64,000 nt of DNA from Thalassobaculum fulvum (GCF_014652915.1 NZ_BMZS01000003.1:124001-188000), one strand, 5' to 3'. Shown: positions 34,286 to 44,337, numbered from the stretch's first letter. The notes: generated by a model not told the origin, from the sequence alone. Numbers and translations are program-made.

Positions 34286-35455
34286 ATGCGCAAGGTTCTG
34301 ACGGCGGCCCTCGTGGCGGCCGGCGTGGGGATGGGTTTCGCCGCGAACGCGGCCGAGCCCATGAAGATCGGTATGATGCTGACGCTGTCGGGACCGCCGG
34401 CGGTGCTCGGCAAGCACATCAGGGACGGGTTCCAGCTGTTCGTGGACCAGCAGGGCGGCAAGCTCGGCGGCCGCGACGTCGAGATCGTCGTCGCCGACGA
34501 CGAGTTGAAGCCGGACGTGGCCCTGACCAAGGTCAAGGGCCTGTTGGAGCGCGACAAGGTCGACTTCGTCGCGGGCGTGGTGTTCTCGAACATCCTGCAG
34601 GCGATCTATCGCCCGGTGACCGAGAGCGAGACCTTCCTGATCGGGGCGAACGCCGGCACCTCGACCTTCGCCGGCAAGGGCTGCAGCCCGTACTTCTTCT
34701 CGACCTCCTGGCAGAACGACCAGATTCACGAGGTCATGGGCAAGTACGCCCAGGACAAGGGCTTCAAGAGCGCGTTCCTGCTGACGCCGAACTATCAGGC
34801 GGGCAAGGATTCGGTCGCCGGGTTCAAGCGCCACTTCAAGGGCGAGGTCGTCGACGAGGTCTATACCAAGCTCGGCAACCTGGACTTCTCCGCGGAACTG
34901 GCGAAGATCGCCGCTGCCAAGCCGGAAGTGGTGTTCACCTTCATGCCGGGCGGCATGGGCGTGAACCTGGTGAAGCAGTTCAAGCAGGCCGGGCTCGACA
35001 AGAGCGTGACCTTCCTGTCGGCGTTCACCGTCGACGAGACCACGCTGCCGGCGACCAAGGACGACGCGGTCGGCCTGTTCTCCTCGTCGCAGTGGACGCC
35101 GGACCTGGACAACGCCGCCAACAAGGCGTTCGTCGAGGCCTTCGAGGCGAAGTACGGCTACGTGCCGTCGCTGTATGCCAGCCAGGGCTTCGATGCGGCC
35201 CAGCTGATCGACTCCGCGGTCAGGGCGGTGAAGGGCGACCTGTCGGACAAGAAGGCGGTCGGGGCCGCGCTCAAGAAGGCCGACTTCGCCTCGGTCCGCG
35301 GCGATTTCAAGTACAACACCAACCACTTCCCGATCCAGGACTACTACCTGGTCAAGGCGGTGAAGCGGGCCGACGGCATGTATGCCACCTCGGTCGTCGA
35401 GAAGGTGTTCGACGACTACGGCGACGTCTACGCCTCCGAGTGCAAGATGAAGTGA
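34286..35455 (+). CDS. ABC transporter substrate-binding protein (LivJ/HAAT type)
   Basis: A 389-residue periplasmic binding protein of the branched-chain/aromatic-acid class: Sec signal peptide (to 'AANAAEP'), then 'KIGMMLTLSGPPAVLGKH', 'VEIVVADDELKPDVAL' and 'FAGKGCSPYFFSTSWQND'. This class carries amino acids, amides or aromatic acids. The operator upstream resembles that of the aromatic-CoA pathway at 48.5 kb, so an aromatic acid such as 2-aminobenzoate or salicylate is the favoured ligand. The permease gene follows after a dispersed repeat. Confidence 0.92.
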   Translation: MRKVLTAALVAAGVGMGFAANAAEPMKIGMMLTLSGPPAVLGKHIRDGFQLFVDQQGGKLGGRDVEIVVADDELKPDVALTKVKGLLERDKVDFVAGVVFSNILQAIYRPVTESETFLIGANAGTSTFAGKGCSPYFFSTSWQNDQIHEVMGKYAQDKGFKSAFLLTPNYQAGKDSVAGFKRHFKGEVVDEVYTKLGNLDFSAELAKIAAAKPEVVFTFMPGGMGVNLVKQFKQAGLDKSVTFLSAFTVDETTLPATKDDAVGLFSSSQWTPDLDNAANKAFVEAFEAKYGYVPSLYASQGFDAAQLIDSAVRAVKGDLSDKKAVGAALKKADFASVRGDFKYNTNHFPIQDYYLVKAVKRADGMYATSVVEKVFDDYGDVYASECKMK

Positions 35456-35499
35456 GGCGGGGCCGGCGAATCCACCTCCGGCGTCTTCGGGCGACGGGT

Positions 35500-35611
35500 G
35501 GGTCCCGGCTCTCCGCGGCTTTGCCGCTCCGACCGGGATGAGGGCAGGGGGAAAACCCCACGATCCCTCATCCCGGACCGTCGCGCCATGGGCGTGACGG
35601 AGCCGGGACCC
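35500..35611. repeat. Dispersed palindromic repeat, copy 3
   Basis: Starts 'GGGTCCCGGCTCTCCGC' and ends 'GAGCCGGGACCC', with inner 'CCGGGATGAGGG'/'CCCTCATCCCGG'. It lies inside the transporter operon, between the binding-protein and first permease genes, where its hairpin could reduce downstream expression. Confidence 0.75.
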
Positions 35612-35649
35612 ACACGGCGACGCGCGCTTACACGCACTCGGAGGATGCG

Positions 35650-36573
35650 ATGACGGCGACCCTGGTCGCGGTCCAGGTGCTGAACGGACTGCAGCTCGGT
35701 GTGCTGCTGTTCCTGGTGGCCGCCGGGCTGACGCTGGTGTTCGGGGTGATGGACTTCATCAACCTGGCGCACGGCGTGCAGTACATGCTCGGCGCCTACC
35801 TGGCGGTCTCCTTCTACGGGTTGACCGGCAACTTCTTCGCGGCGCTGGTGCTGGCGCTGCTGGCGGCGCTCGCCTTCGGTCTGCTGCTGGAGTTCCTGGT
35901 GTTCCGGCACCTCTACGACCGCGACCACCTGGACCAGGTGCTGGCGACCTTCGGGGTCATCCTGTTCCTGAACGAGGGCGTCCGGATCGTCTGGGGGGCG
36001 GCACCGCTGTCCTATCCGATCCCGGCGCTGCTCGGCGGGACGATCCCGCTGATGGAGGGCTTCGGCTACCCGATCTACCGGGTGGCGATGATCCTGGCGG
36101 GGCTGGCGACCGCGGTCCTGCTGTGGGTGGTGGTGACCCGCACCCGGGTCGGCATGCTGGTGCGGGCCGGGGCCACCAACCCGCGCATGGTCTCGGCCCT
36201 CGGCGTCAACATCCGCCGGCTGTTCATGATCGTGTTCGGGTTCGGCGCCATGCTCGCCGGCTTCGCCGGGGTGATGGCCGGTCCGATCCTGTCGGTCGAG
36301 CCGGGCATGGGCGACGGGGTGCTGATCCTGGCCTTCGTGGTGATCGTGATCGGCGGCATCGGCTCGATCCGCGGCGCCTTCGTCGCGGCCCTGCTGATCG
36401 GTCTGGTCGACACCCTCGGACGCTCGTTCATGACCGACATCTTCAAGGCCTTCCTGGCGCCGGCCGCCGCCAACCAGGTCGGCCCGGCGATCGCCTCGAT
36501 GCTGATCTACCTGCTGATGGCCGGCGTGCTGTTCTTCCGGCCGTCCGGCCTGTTCCCGGCGGCCGGGCGATGA
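35650..36573 (+). CDS. ABC transporter permease, LivH type
   Basis: A 307-residue inner-membrane permease with about eight helices and the family stretch 'LTLVFGVMDFINLAHGVQYM' near the N-terminus and 'LVRAGATNPRMVSALGVNI' in the cytoplasmic coupling loop, followed by 'VIGGIGSIRGAFVAALLIG'. It forms the channel together with the LivM-type protein encoded next, whose ATG overlaps its stop by four bases. Part of the five-gene uptake operon. Confidence 0.93.
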   Translation: MTATLVAVQVLNGLQLGVLLFLVAAGLTLVFGVMDFINLAHGVQYMLGAYLAVSFYGLTGNFFAALVLALLAALAFGLLLEFLVFRHLYDRDHLDQVLATFGVILFLNEGVRIVWGAAPLSYPIPALLGGTIPLMEGFGYPIYRVAMILAGLATAVLLWVVVTRTRVGMLVRAGATNPRMVSALGVNIRRLFMIVFGFGAMLAGFAGVMAGPILSVEPGMGDGVLILAFVVIVIGGIGSIRGAFVAALLIGLVDTLGRSFMTDIFKAFLAPAAANQVGPAIASMLIYLLMAGVLFFRPSGLFPAAGR

Positions 36574-37541
36574 GCGCGCCGACGGCCGAACCGGCCGGCT
36601 CGACCGGTGTCCGCTGGAGCGTGCCGCTGGTCCTGCTGGTGCTGCTCGCGGCGGTTCCGGCGGTGGCCAATGCCGCCGATATGGGCTTCGTGACCTCGTT
36701 GGCGACCCGCATCATGATCTACGCGATCGCCGCGGTCAGCCTGGACCTGATCCTCGGCTACGGCGCCATGGTCAGCTTCGGGCACGCGGCATTCGTCGGG
36801 ATCGGCGCCTACGCGGTCGGGATCGCGTCGGCGCACGACCAGTGGAACGCGGCCGTCACCTTTCCGGTCGCGATCGTCGCCGCCGGGGCGTTCGCGCTGC
36901 TGACCGGCGCGATTTCGCTGCGGACCCGCGGCGTCTACTTCATCATGATCACGCTGGCCTTCGGGCAGATGGCGTACTTCACCGCCAGCAGCCTGTCCGA
37001 CTACGGCGGCGACGACGGCCTGACCATGTGGGGGCGCAGCGAGTTGTTCGGCACCACGCCGTTCGAGGACGACACCGCGTTCTACTACGTGGTGCTGGGC
37101 TGCCTCGCCGGCTGCTTCCTGTTCGCGCGGGCGGTCGTCGGCTCGCGGTTCGGGCGGGTGATCGCCGGCGTGCGCGAGAACCGGCTGCGGATGCAGGCGG
37201 TCGGCTTCAATCCCTATGTCTATCAGCTGGTCGCCTACGCCATCGCCGGGATGATGGCCGGGCTGGCGGGCGCGCTGCTGGCCAACCACGCCGAGTTCGT
37301 CAGCCCGTCCTACATGGCGTGGCAGCGCTCCGGCGAGCTGATCATCATGGTGGTGCTCGGCGGCATGGGCACGCTGCACGGCGCGATCCTCGGGGCGATC
37401 GCCTACCTGACCCTCGAGGAGGTGCTGTCGCACTGGACCGAGCACTGGCGGGTGATCTTCGGCCCGCTGCTGATCCTGGTGGTGCTGTATGCCCGCGGCG
37501 GGCTCGGGCGGCTGATCGGGCGGAGCGGCGGCGATGGCTGA
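36570..37541 (+). CDS. ABC transporter permease, LivM type
   Basis: A 323-residue permease with eight to ten helices; typical LivM blocks are 'DLILGYGAMVSFGHAAFVGI', 'GVYFIMITLAFGQMAYF' and 'VVLGGMGTLHGAILGAIAYL'. The start overlaps the LivH-type stop (ATGA). The reading frame is open much further upstream, but that part shadows the previous gene. It overlaps the following ATPase gene by eight bases. Confidence 0.93.
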   Translation: MSAPTAEPAGSTGVRWSVPLVLLVLLAAVPAVANAADMGFVTSLATRIMIYAIAAVSLDLILGYGAMVSFGHAAFVGIGAYAVGIASAHDQWNAAVTFPVAIVAAGAFALLTGAISLRTRGVYFIMITLAFGQMAYFTASSLSDYGGDDGLTMWGRSELFGTTPFEDDTAFYYVVLGCLAGCFLFARAVVGSRFGRVIAGVRENRLRMQAVGFNPYVYQLVAYAIAGMMAGLAGALLANHAEFVSPSYMAWQRSGELIIMVVLGGMGTLHGAILGAIAYLTLEEVLSHWTEHWRVIFGPLLILVVLYARGGLGRLIGRSGGDG

Positions 37542-38285
37542 GCCGATCCTGGTCCTGGAGGGCCTGTGCAAGGCGTACGGCGCGCTGACGGTCACCGACA
37601 ACCTGTCGATGGCGGTGCAGGCGGGCTCTATCCACGCGCTGATCGGTCCGAACGGGGCCGGCAAGACCACCCTGATCGGCCAGGTGTCGGGGCAGATCGC
37701 GCCGGATGCCGGGCGCATCCGGTTCGCCGGCCGCGACGTCACCGACCTGCCGATGCACGCGCGCTGCCGGCGCGGCCTCGCGCGGTCGTTCCAGATCACC
37801 ACGATCCTGCCGCGCTTCACGGCGCTGGAGAACGTGGCGGTCGCCGCCCAGGCGCATGACGGCCACAGCTTCCGGTTCCTGCGTCCGGCAGCCGCCGAGG
37901 CGCGGCTGAACGACGCCGCGATGCAGGCCCTCGAAACCGTGGGCCTCGGCGACCGTGCGGCGATACGGGCCGGCGCGCTCAGCCACGGCGAGAAGCGCCA
38001 GCTCGAGATCGCCATCGCCCTGGTCATGAAGCCGACGCTGCTGCTGCTGGACGAGCCGATGGCCGGCACCGGCCACGAGGAGAGCGAGCGGCTGGTCGCC
38101 ACCCTGGAGGCGCTGCGCGGGAGCCTGACGATCCTCCTGGTCGAGCACGACATGGACGCGGTGTTCGCGCTCGCCGACCGGATCTCGGTGCTGGTCTACG
38201 GCCGGGTGATCGCCGAGGGCGCGCCGGACGAGATCCGGGCCGACCCGGAGGTGCGGAGCGCGTATCTGGGCGAGGAGGGCGCGCC

Positions 38286-38289
<4 letters not shown>
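37534..38289 (+). CDS. ABC transporter ATP-binding protein, LivG type
   Basis: A 251-residue ABC ATPase: Walker A 'GPNGAGKTTLIGQVSG', family-specific 'GLARSFQITTILPRFTALEN', signature 'LSHGEKRQLEIAIAL' (here in 'ALSHGEKRQLEIA'), Walker B 'LLLLDEPMAGTGHEES', H-loop 'LLVEHDMDAV'. The signature begins LSHGE, as in many LivG proteins, rather than LSGGQ. It dimerises with the LivF-type ATPase that follows with a four-base overlap. Confidence 0.93.
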
Positions 38290-38999
<710 letters not shown>

Positions 39000-39022
39000 C
39001 GCGCACGTTTCCGTCGACAGGC

Positions 39023-39127
39023 GGGTCCCGGCTCTCCGCGGCTTCGCCGCTTCGGCCGGGATGAGGGGGCGTGGAAGACTCCGATTCCACCTCATCCCGG
39101 CCGAAGCGAAGCGGAGAGCCGGGCCCC
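39023..39127. repeat. Dispersed palindromic repeat, copy 4
   Basis: The most regular copy: ends GGGTCCCGGCTCTCCGC and GCGGAGAGCCGGGCCCC pair along 17 bases with one mismatch, and 'GCTTCGGCCGGGATGAGG' pairs with the complementary block 'CCTCATCCCGGCCGAAGC'. It separates the convergent transporter operon and GNAT gene and could terminate both. Confidence 0.8.
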
Positions 39128-39168
39128 AAGTGCGGTGCCGTGCCGGACGCGTCGCCTGGCTGAAGGCC

Positions 39169-39702
39169 TCAATCCGGGTCGACGTCGTCGCCGGCGCCCA
39201 GCGCGCGCTGCATGATCACCACGTCGACCCAGCGCCCGAGCTTGAAGCCGACCGCCTTCAGGTGCCCGGCCTCGTGGAAGCCGAGGGCGGCGTGCAGCGC
39301 GATCGAGGCGGTGTTGCCGCGGTCGCCGATGACCGCGATCATCTGCCGCCACGGACCGGCCTCGCAGATCTCGATCAGGGCGGTCAGCAGGGCCCGGCCG
39401 ACGCCGTGGCGGACCGCCTCGGGCGCCACGTACACCGAGTTCTCGACCGTGTAGCGATAGGCCGGGCGGGGCCGGTAGGGGCCGGCATAGGCATAGCCCA
39501 GGACTCGCCCGTCGGCCTCGGCGACCAGGTGCGGCAGGCCGCGCTCGACGATCGCCAGCCGGCGCGCCGCCATCTCCTGGACGTCCGGCGGGACTTCCTC
39601 GAACGACCCGAAGCCGTGGGTGACGTGGTGGGCGTAGATCGCCTGGATCGCCGGCAGGTCGTCCGGGGTGGACGGTCGGACAAGGATGCTCGGGTCGGAC
39701 AT
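39169..39702 (-). CDS. GNAT family N-acetyltransferase
   Basis: A 177-residue acetyltransferase resembling phosphinothricin N-acetyltransferases: 'VRPSTPDDLPAIQAIYAHHV', 'LGYAYAGPYRPRPAYRYTVE', 'SVYVAPEAVRHGVGRALLTA' (acetyl-CoA P-loop, Q/RxxGxG/A as RHGVGRA) and 'HAALGFHEAGHLKAVGFKLG'. It acetylates a primary amine with acetyl-CoA, by family. The ATG has AGAGGAA upstream; the open frame beyond it shadows the divergent cupin gene. Confidence 0.9.
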   Translation of the reverse strand: MSDPSILVRPSTPDDLPAIQAIYAHHVTHGFGSFEEVPPDVQEMAARRLAIVERGLPHLVAEADGRVLGYAYAGPYRPRPAYRYTVENSVYVAPEAVRHGVGRALLTALIEICEAGPWRQMIAVIGDRGNTASIALHAALGFHEAGHLKAVGFKLGRWVDVVIMQRALGAGDDVDPD

Positions 39703-39828
39703 GTCGGTTCCTCTGGCCCTGGTCCCCGATACGGTGGCGGGACGCGCCGCCGCGCGCAAGTCGCAGCGACGGCGGGGCTGCCGGGGCCGTGTTTCACTCT
39801 TTCCGCAAGCGCCACGAGGAGGTGAGCG

Positions 39829-40275
39829 ATGACCATCATGACCGCAGGGATCACGCAGGCCGGGAAGGGCCAGGACGGCGTGGTCTGGAACATCCTGGGG
39901 CAGACCTACTACCCCAAGCAGGAGAGCGACAGCTCGTTCACCTTTGAGACGTTCTTTCCTGACGGCACCTTCGTGCCGCCGCACATCCATCCGACCCAGG
40001 ACGAGTTCATTTACATGCTGGACGGCACCTTCGACCTGGTGCTCGACGGGCAGGGCCTGCAGGCCAGCACCGGCGACCTGATCCGCATGCCGATGGGCCT
40101 GCCGCACGGCATCTTCAACAAATCAGGTAAGCCGGTGAAGGCGCTGTTCTGGGTGACCCCGTCGCGCAGCCTGCGCACCCTGTTCGAGCGCATCCACAAC
40201 CTGACCGACCCGGCCGAGGTGGTGCGGATCGCGGCCGAGCACGAGGTCGAGTTCCTGCCGCCGCCGGACGCCTGA
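39829..40275 (+). CDS. Small cupin-domain protein
   Basis: A 148-residue single cupin: metal ligands in 'FVPPHIHPTQDEFIYMLDG' (His, His, Glu) and 'MPMGLPHGIFN' (His), then a helical C-terminal region. Stand-alone cupins of this size are often metal-dependent isomerases, dioxygenases or sensors; no substrate can be named. AGGAGG ribosome site nearby. It is divergent from the GNAT gene and convergent with the sulfotransferase gene. Confidence 0.88.
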   Translation: MTIMTAGITQAGKGQDGVVWNILGQTYYPKQESDSSFTFETFFPDGTFVPPHIHPTQDEFIYMLDGTFDLVLDGQGLQASTGDLIRMPMGLPHGIFNKSGKPVKALFWVTPSRSLRTLFERIHNLTDPAEVVRIAAEHEVEFLPPPDA

Positions 40276-40304
40276 CCGGGGCGACGCCGGACCGTGAGGC
40301 TGGC

Positions 40305-41066
40305 TCAGGCGGTTTCGAGCTCCGAGCGGAGCCGCTTGACCCAGTCCCGGTTGGTCGCGTCGGCGAGCTTCCTGACGCCCAGTTCGACCCCGTTCGCGAT
40401 TTCGGGATCGAGCCCGAGGCGGTCCAGCACCCGGCGCAGGGTTCCGACCGGGTCGTCGGAGAGCGCGTCGTAGGACAGGCGAAGCGGCTCGATACCCTGC
40501 TGTTTGAACCAGGCCTCCCATTGGTGGTCGTAGGCCGTCATGGTCTCGAAGCAGGCCCTGAGCCGGGCGCTGTCATAGACCGGTTCCCGGGGCGCGGAGA
40601 GCCGTTCCAACTCGGTGCCGTCGGGCGCTACGTGCCACAGCCCGGTCTGCTGCGCCTTCACGTACGAGACCGCCTGGTCGACCTTGTCGGGCCGGGTCAG
40701 GTGGATGAACAGGGTCCGGCCGAAGGCGGCCTCGAAGCGCTGAACGTCGTTCGATCGCCCCGGATACAGGACCGCGAGCTTGCCGGTGAAGTAGTCGAAG
40801 CTGTGGCGCTGCAGCCGCAGGCCGAAGATCGAGGTCCCGCCGCGGCCTTCCGCGATCGCGGCCCTGAAGATCGCGCCCAGGATCTCGGGTTCCGAGGCGC
40901 CGGCGGCGGGAGCGAGCCGGTACTCGGCGATCCAGTCGTCGATCGACGGCTGATGGAAATGCGAGTCTGGCTTCCCGGCGACGCCGGTCGCGGCCAGCAG
41001 GCTGCACAGCAGGGTGCTGCCGCTGCGCGGCGACGTGCAGATCACATACGCGTCGTAGTTCGCCAT
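40305..41066 (-). CDS. Stf0-type sulfotransferase
   Basis: A 253-residue PAPS-dependent sulfotransferase. The 5'-phosphate-binding loop is 'YVICTSPRSGSTLLCSLLAA', followed by 'VAGKPDSHFHQPSI' and 'LFIHLTRPDKVDQAVSYVKA', the 3'-phosphate/core motif. Together these match the Stf0 family (trehalose 2-sulfotransferase of mycobacteria and many unassigned proteobacterial members). The acceptor is unknown; no glycan or PAPS genes are adjacent. Confidence 0.88.
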   Translation of the reverse strand: MANYDAYVICTSPRSGSTLLCSLLAATGVAGKPDSHFHQPSIDDWIAEYRLAPAAGASEPEILGAIFRAAIAEGRGGTSIFGLRLQRHSFDYFTGKLAVLYPGRSNDVQRFEAAFGRTLFIHLTRPDKVDQAVSYVKAQQTGLWHVAPDGTELERLSAPREPVYDSARLRACFETMTAYDHQWEAWFKQQGIEPLRLSYDALSDDPVGTLRRVLDRLGLDPEIANGVELGVRKLADATNRDWVKRLRSELETA

Positions 41067-41148
41067 TGTCGCGTCGATGCCGTCGGTTCTGGAGCGTCTG
41101 CGGCTTCATAGCCGTTCGTCGACTGCGACACCAACGGTCGGTCGGCGA

Positions 41149-41183
41149 GGGCCCGCCACCCCTCGGTCGGGAGCGGCGGGCCC
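41149..41183 (-). terminator. Hairpin downstream of copper operon
   Basis: A perfect 9-bp stem (GGGCCCGCC / GGCGGGCCC) with a 17-base loop, starting 12 bases past the copB stop and lying before the co-directional sulfotransferase gene. No U-tract follows, so this is a probable rather than certain terminator. Confidence 0.45.
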
Positions 41184-41195
41184 GATGCCGTCCGG

Positions 41196-41933
41196 CTAGA
41201 ACAGCAGGCGTACCCCGGCGACTACGCGGGCCGCGTCGGTATCCTCGCCTTCGCTGCGGGCGATGCCGGCGGATTCGCCGAGCTTCTTCTCCCAGTGCAC
41301 GCCGACATACGGCGCCACCGTGCGGTCGACGACCTCGTAGCGCAGCCTGAGGCCGAGCTCGACGTCGGTGACGCCCTGGCCCTGGCCGATCTCGCGGTCG
41401 TCGGAGGCGGCCAGGTTGATCTCGCCGAGCGGCTGCAGGATCAGCCGGTTGGTGATCAGGATGTCGTACTCGGCGACGAACCGGGCGGAGAGATCGCCCT
41501 TCTCGCTGAGGAACAGGTCGCCGTCGACCTCGAACCACTGCGGGGCCAGCCCCTCGAATCCGAGCACGCCGTAGACCCGGTCCGGTCCGGCCGGGGTGTC
41601 GACCCGGATGCCGGCTTTGGCGTCGAAGAAATCCGACACCATCCGCCGGACCACCAGCTGGTTCTCGAGATTCTCGAAGCGGTCGGGGCGCAGGGCGTAC
41701 TCGCCCTCCGACTCCAGGGCCAGCTTCCAGACGTCGCCGCCGGCCCAGGCCTCCAGGTCCCAGGCCGCCAGGTTGGTGTCCTCGCCGGCCCGGTATTCGA
41801 GCTGGTCGAACCGGACCGATGTGAACATGGCATTGTCCATGACGTCGGCCCGCGCAGGCAGGCCCAGCATGGGCAGATTGAGCGCGACGGTGACCGCCGC
41901 AACCGCGACGGCCAGTCCGAATGAGCGTTGCAT
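41196..41933 (-). CDS. copB: Outer-membrane copper resistance protein CopB
   Basis: A 245-residue protein with a signal peptide (to 'PARAD') and a mature part of alternating strands ending in Phe ('ARVVAGVRLLF'), as in outer-membrane barrels. Family blocks include 'FDQLEYRAGEDTNLAAWDLE', 'YGVLGFEGLAPQWFEVDG' and 'APYVGVHWEKKLGESAG'. The His/Met-rich N-terminal segment found in many CopB proteins is absent, so this is the short form. It is the last gene of the copper operon, 12 bases after copA. Confidence 0.9.
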   Translation of the reverse strand: MQRSFGLAVAVAAVTVALNLPMLGLPARADVMDNAMFTSVRFDQLEYRAGEDTNLAAWDLEAWAGGDVWKLALESEGEYALRPDRFENLENQLVVRRMVSDFFDAKAGIRVDTPAGPDRVYGVLGFEGLAPQWFEVDGDLFLSEKGDLSARFVAEYDILITNRLILQPLGEINLAASDDREIGQGQGVTDVELGLRLRYEVVDRTVAPYVGVHWEKKLGESAGIARSEGEDTDAARVVAGVRLLF

Positions 41934-41945
41934 GGCGTCCTCCGC

Positions 41946-43637
41946 TCAGTTCGGCAGCGCGGCGGATTGCGGCCCGCCTTCCACGATGACCTTGCGGAAC
42001 ATGCCGGTCGCCATGTGGTACATGAGGTGGCAGTGGAACGCCCACTGGCCGGGCGCATCGACCTCGGTCTCGGTGTAGACGGTCATTCCCGGCGCAACGC
42101 TGACGACGTGCTTGACCGGGTCCCACTTGCCCTTGCCGGTGTCGAGGATCGACCACATCCCATGCAGGTGCATCGGGTGGGTCATCATGGTCTCGTTGAC
42201 GAACTTGAAGCGCACCCGCTCGCCGTATCTCAGCCGGATCGGCTCGGCGTCGGAGTACTTCACGCCGTTGATCGACCAGATGTAGCGCTCCATGTTGCCG
42301 GTCAGCCGCAGCTCGATCTCGCGGGTCGCCTCGCGGTCGGGATAGAGCGGCTTCTGGGCCCGCAGGTCGGCGTAGGACAGGAACTTTCCGCCGTCCGCCG
42401 GCTTCGGCGTCAGGCCGCTCCCCGGCGCGTAGAACGGGTCCGGCTTGTCGCCCATGGCCATCTTCGAATGATCCATGCCGGCCATCTTGGAGTGATCCAT
42501 CCCCGCCATGTTCGAATGGTCCATGCCGGCCATCGATCCGTGGCCCATGCTGGCGTGGTCCATGCCTTCATGGGCCATGCCCATGTCGGCCATGGTGAGA
42601 CGGTCGGGCGCGCGCAGGGTGGGTACCTCCGCTTGCATGCCGTCCTGTGGGGCTAGCGTGGCGCGGGCGTAGCCGGCCCGCGACATGGTCTCGGCGAAGA
42701 TCGTGTAGGCGCGGTCCTCGGTCGGCCGGACGATCACGTCGTAGGTCTCGGCGACCGCGATCCGGAACTCGTCGACCTTCACAGGCTGCACGTTGTTGCC
42801 GTCGGCCTGCACCACCAGCAGGTCGAGGCCCGGGATCCGGACGTCGAAGTAGGTCATGGCCGAGGCGTTGATGAAGCGCAGCCGCACCCGCTCACCCGGC
42901 GTGAACAGCCCGGTCCAGTTCTGCTCGGGGTTCTTGCCGTTGACCAGGAGGGTGTAGCCCTGCACGTCGGCGACGTCGGTCGCCATCATCCGCATCTCGC
43001 CCCAGTCCAGCCGGTCCTGGACCGTCGCCGACAGGCCCTTCTCCTCGACGTCGCGCAGGAAGTCGCCGACCGTGCGCTGCTGGCGGTTGTAGTAGTCGGA
43101 CATCTTCTTGAGGTTGGACAGGATCCGGTGGCCGCTGTGGTCGTGCGAGTCGGACAGCACCACCACGTGTTCGCGGTCGAACTTGAACGGCTCGCGGTCT
43201 TTCGGCTCGATGACGATCGAGCCGTAGGCGCCGTCCTGCTCCTGCATGCCGGAGTGGCTGTGGAACCAGTAGGTGCCGCTCTGCACGATCGGGAACCGGT
43301 AGGTGAAGGTCTCGCCCGGGGCGATGCCCGGGAAGCTGATGCCCGGCACGCCGTCCTGGTCGGGCGGCAGGATCAGGCCGTGCCAGTGGATCGAGGTCGA
43401 CTCCGAGAGCCGGTTGGTGACGTTGATCGTCACCTCCTCGCCCTCCTTGAACCGCAGGGTCGGGCCCGGGGTCTGGCCGTTGTAGGCGATCGCCTGCTTC
43501 GGGGTGCCGGAATGATCGACCGTCACGGTGTCGATGACGAGGTCGTAAGTGCCGGCGACGGCCGGCCCGGTGGCGAGTGAAGCCAGCATGGCGACGAGCG
43601 TCGCCATGGCGGCCTTCCTGACGTTGGGGTTGCCCAT
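41946..43637 (-). CDS. copA: Multicopper oxidase CopA
   Basis: A 563-residue periplasmic copper oxidase with three cupredoxin domains. Copper ligands lie in 'IHWHGLILP', 'YWFHSHSGMQEQDG', 'MTHPMHLHGMW' and 'WAFHCHLMYHMATGMF'. Residues ~355-405 form a Met/His-rich copper-binding loop with repeated 'MAGMDHS' units. The N-terminus looks like a Sec leader ('MATLVAMLASLATGPAVAG') with no twin-arginine pair, unusual for CopA. It oxidises Cu(I), lowering toxicity. The ATG with GAGGA upstream was chosen over an adjacent GTG. Confidence 0.94.
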   Translation of the reverse strand: MGNPNVRKAAMATLVAMLASLATGPAVAGTYDLVIDTVTVDHSGTPKQAIAYNGQTPGPTLRFKEGEEVTINVTNRLSESTSIHWHGLILPPDQDGVPGISFPGIAPGETFTYRFPIVQSGTYWFHSHSGMQEQDGAYGSIVIEPKDREPFKFDREHVVVLSDSHDHSGHRILSNLKKMSDYYNRQQRTVGDFLRDVEEKGLSATVQDRLDWGEMRMMATDVADVQGYTLLVNGKNPEQNWTGLFTPGERVRLRFINASAMTYFDVRIPGLDLLVVQADGNNVQPVKVDEFRIAVAETYDVIVRPTEDRAYTIFAETMSRAGYARATLAPQDGMQAEVPTLRAPDRLTMADMGMAHEGMDHASMGHGSMAGMDHSNMAGMDHSKMAGMDHSKMAMGDKPDPFYAPGSGLTPKPADGGKFLSYADLRAQKPLYPDREATREIELRLTGNMERYIWSINGVKYSDAEPIRLRYGERVRFKFVNETMMTHPMHLHGMWSILDTGKGKWDPVKHVVSVAPGMTVYTETEVDAPGQWAFHCHLMYHMATGMFRKVIVEGGPQSAALPN

Positions 43638-43647
43638 CACTGCGTCC

Positions 43648-44217
43648 TCAGGAGGTCTTGTCGCCGTTCTTCGGACGGACCGAGAGCGTGCCGACCATGC
43701 CGGCGTCGTAGTGGCCGGGAACGTTGCAGGCGAACTCCAGCTCGGCGGCCGTGGTGAAGGTCCACACGATTTCGGCGCTCTCGCCGGGCTCCAGCAGCAC
43801 GCTGTTCGGGTCGTCGTGCTCCATGGTCATGCCGCCGCCCATGTCCATCTTCATGCGCTCGCGGTTGATCCGGTCGGGTTCCAGGGCGCCGTGCTCGACC
43901 ATCATCATCATTTCCTTCTGATGGGCGGCGTGCATGGCGGCGGTGCCGATGTTGAACTCGTGCACGAACGCGCCTTCGTTCCTGAGGACGAAGCGAACGG
44001 TCTCGCCGGCCTTCACGGCGATGTTCTCGGGTTCGAACAGGTTGTCGCGCATGACGACGGTCACGGTCCGGCCGGCGTCCGCCGCCTTGGCGGGCTTGCC
44101 GAAGTCGAGGCTGGCGTGGCCGTGTCCGCCGCTGTGCATGCCGCCGGCGAGGGCTGCGGAAGCGCCGGCAATGGTGCCGCCGGCGAGAACGAGGGAAAGC
44201 AGGGCACGAAGCTTCAT
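43648..44217 (-). CDS. Cupredoxin-domain copper-binding protein
   Basis: A 189-residue periplasmic protein: signal peptide (to 'AALAGG'), a short His/Gly segment, then a plastocyanin-like fold. Blue-copper ligands are seen as His in 'GAFVHEFNIG', Cys and His in 'FACNVPGHYDAGM' and the closing Met. A ~45-residue insert rich in Met, Glu and His ('KEMMMMVEHG', 'MKMDMGGGMTMEHDD') separates the strands and may bind further copper. It precedes copA by ten bases; probably a periplasmic copper carrier. Confidence 0.88.
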   Translation of the reverse strand: MKLRALLSLVLAGGTIAGASAALAGGMHSGGHGHASLDFGKPAKAADAGRTVTVVMRDNLFEPENIAVKAGETVRFVLRNEGAFVHEFNIGTAAMHAAHQKEMMMMVEHGALEPDRINRERMKMDMGGGMTMEHDDPNSVLLEPGESAEIVWTFTTAAELEFACNVPGHYDAGMVGTLSVRPKNGDKTS

Positions 44218-44337
44218 GATGTCGACTCCACGGGTCGATGACTGTCTGAGACAACAGCGAGGCGAACGGCGCGCAGATTGGCTGCGCCCCGGTTCACGGC
44301 CTTGCCGGGATCCGGCCGGTCGGCCGGCGGTCGGGCG

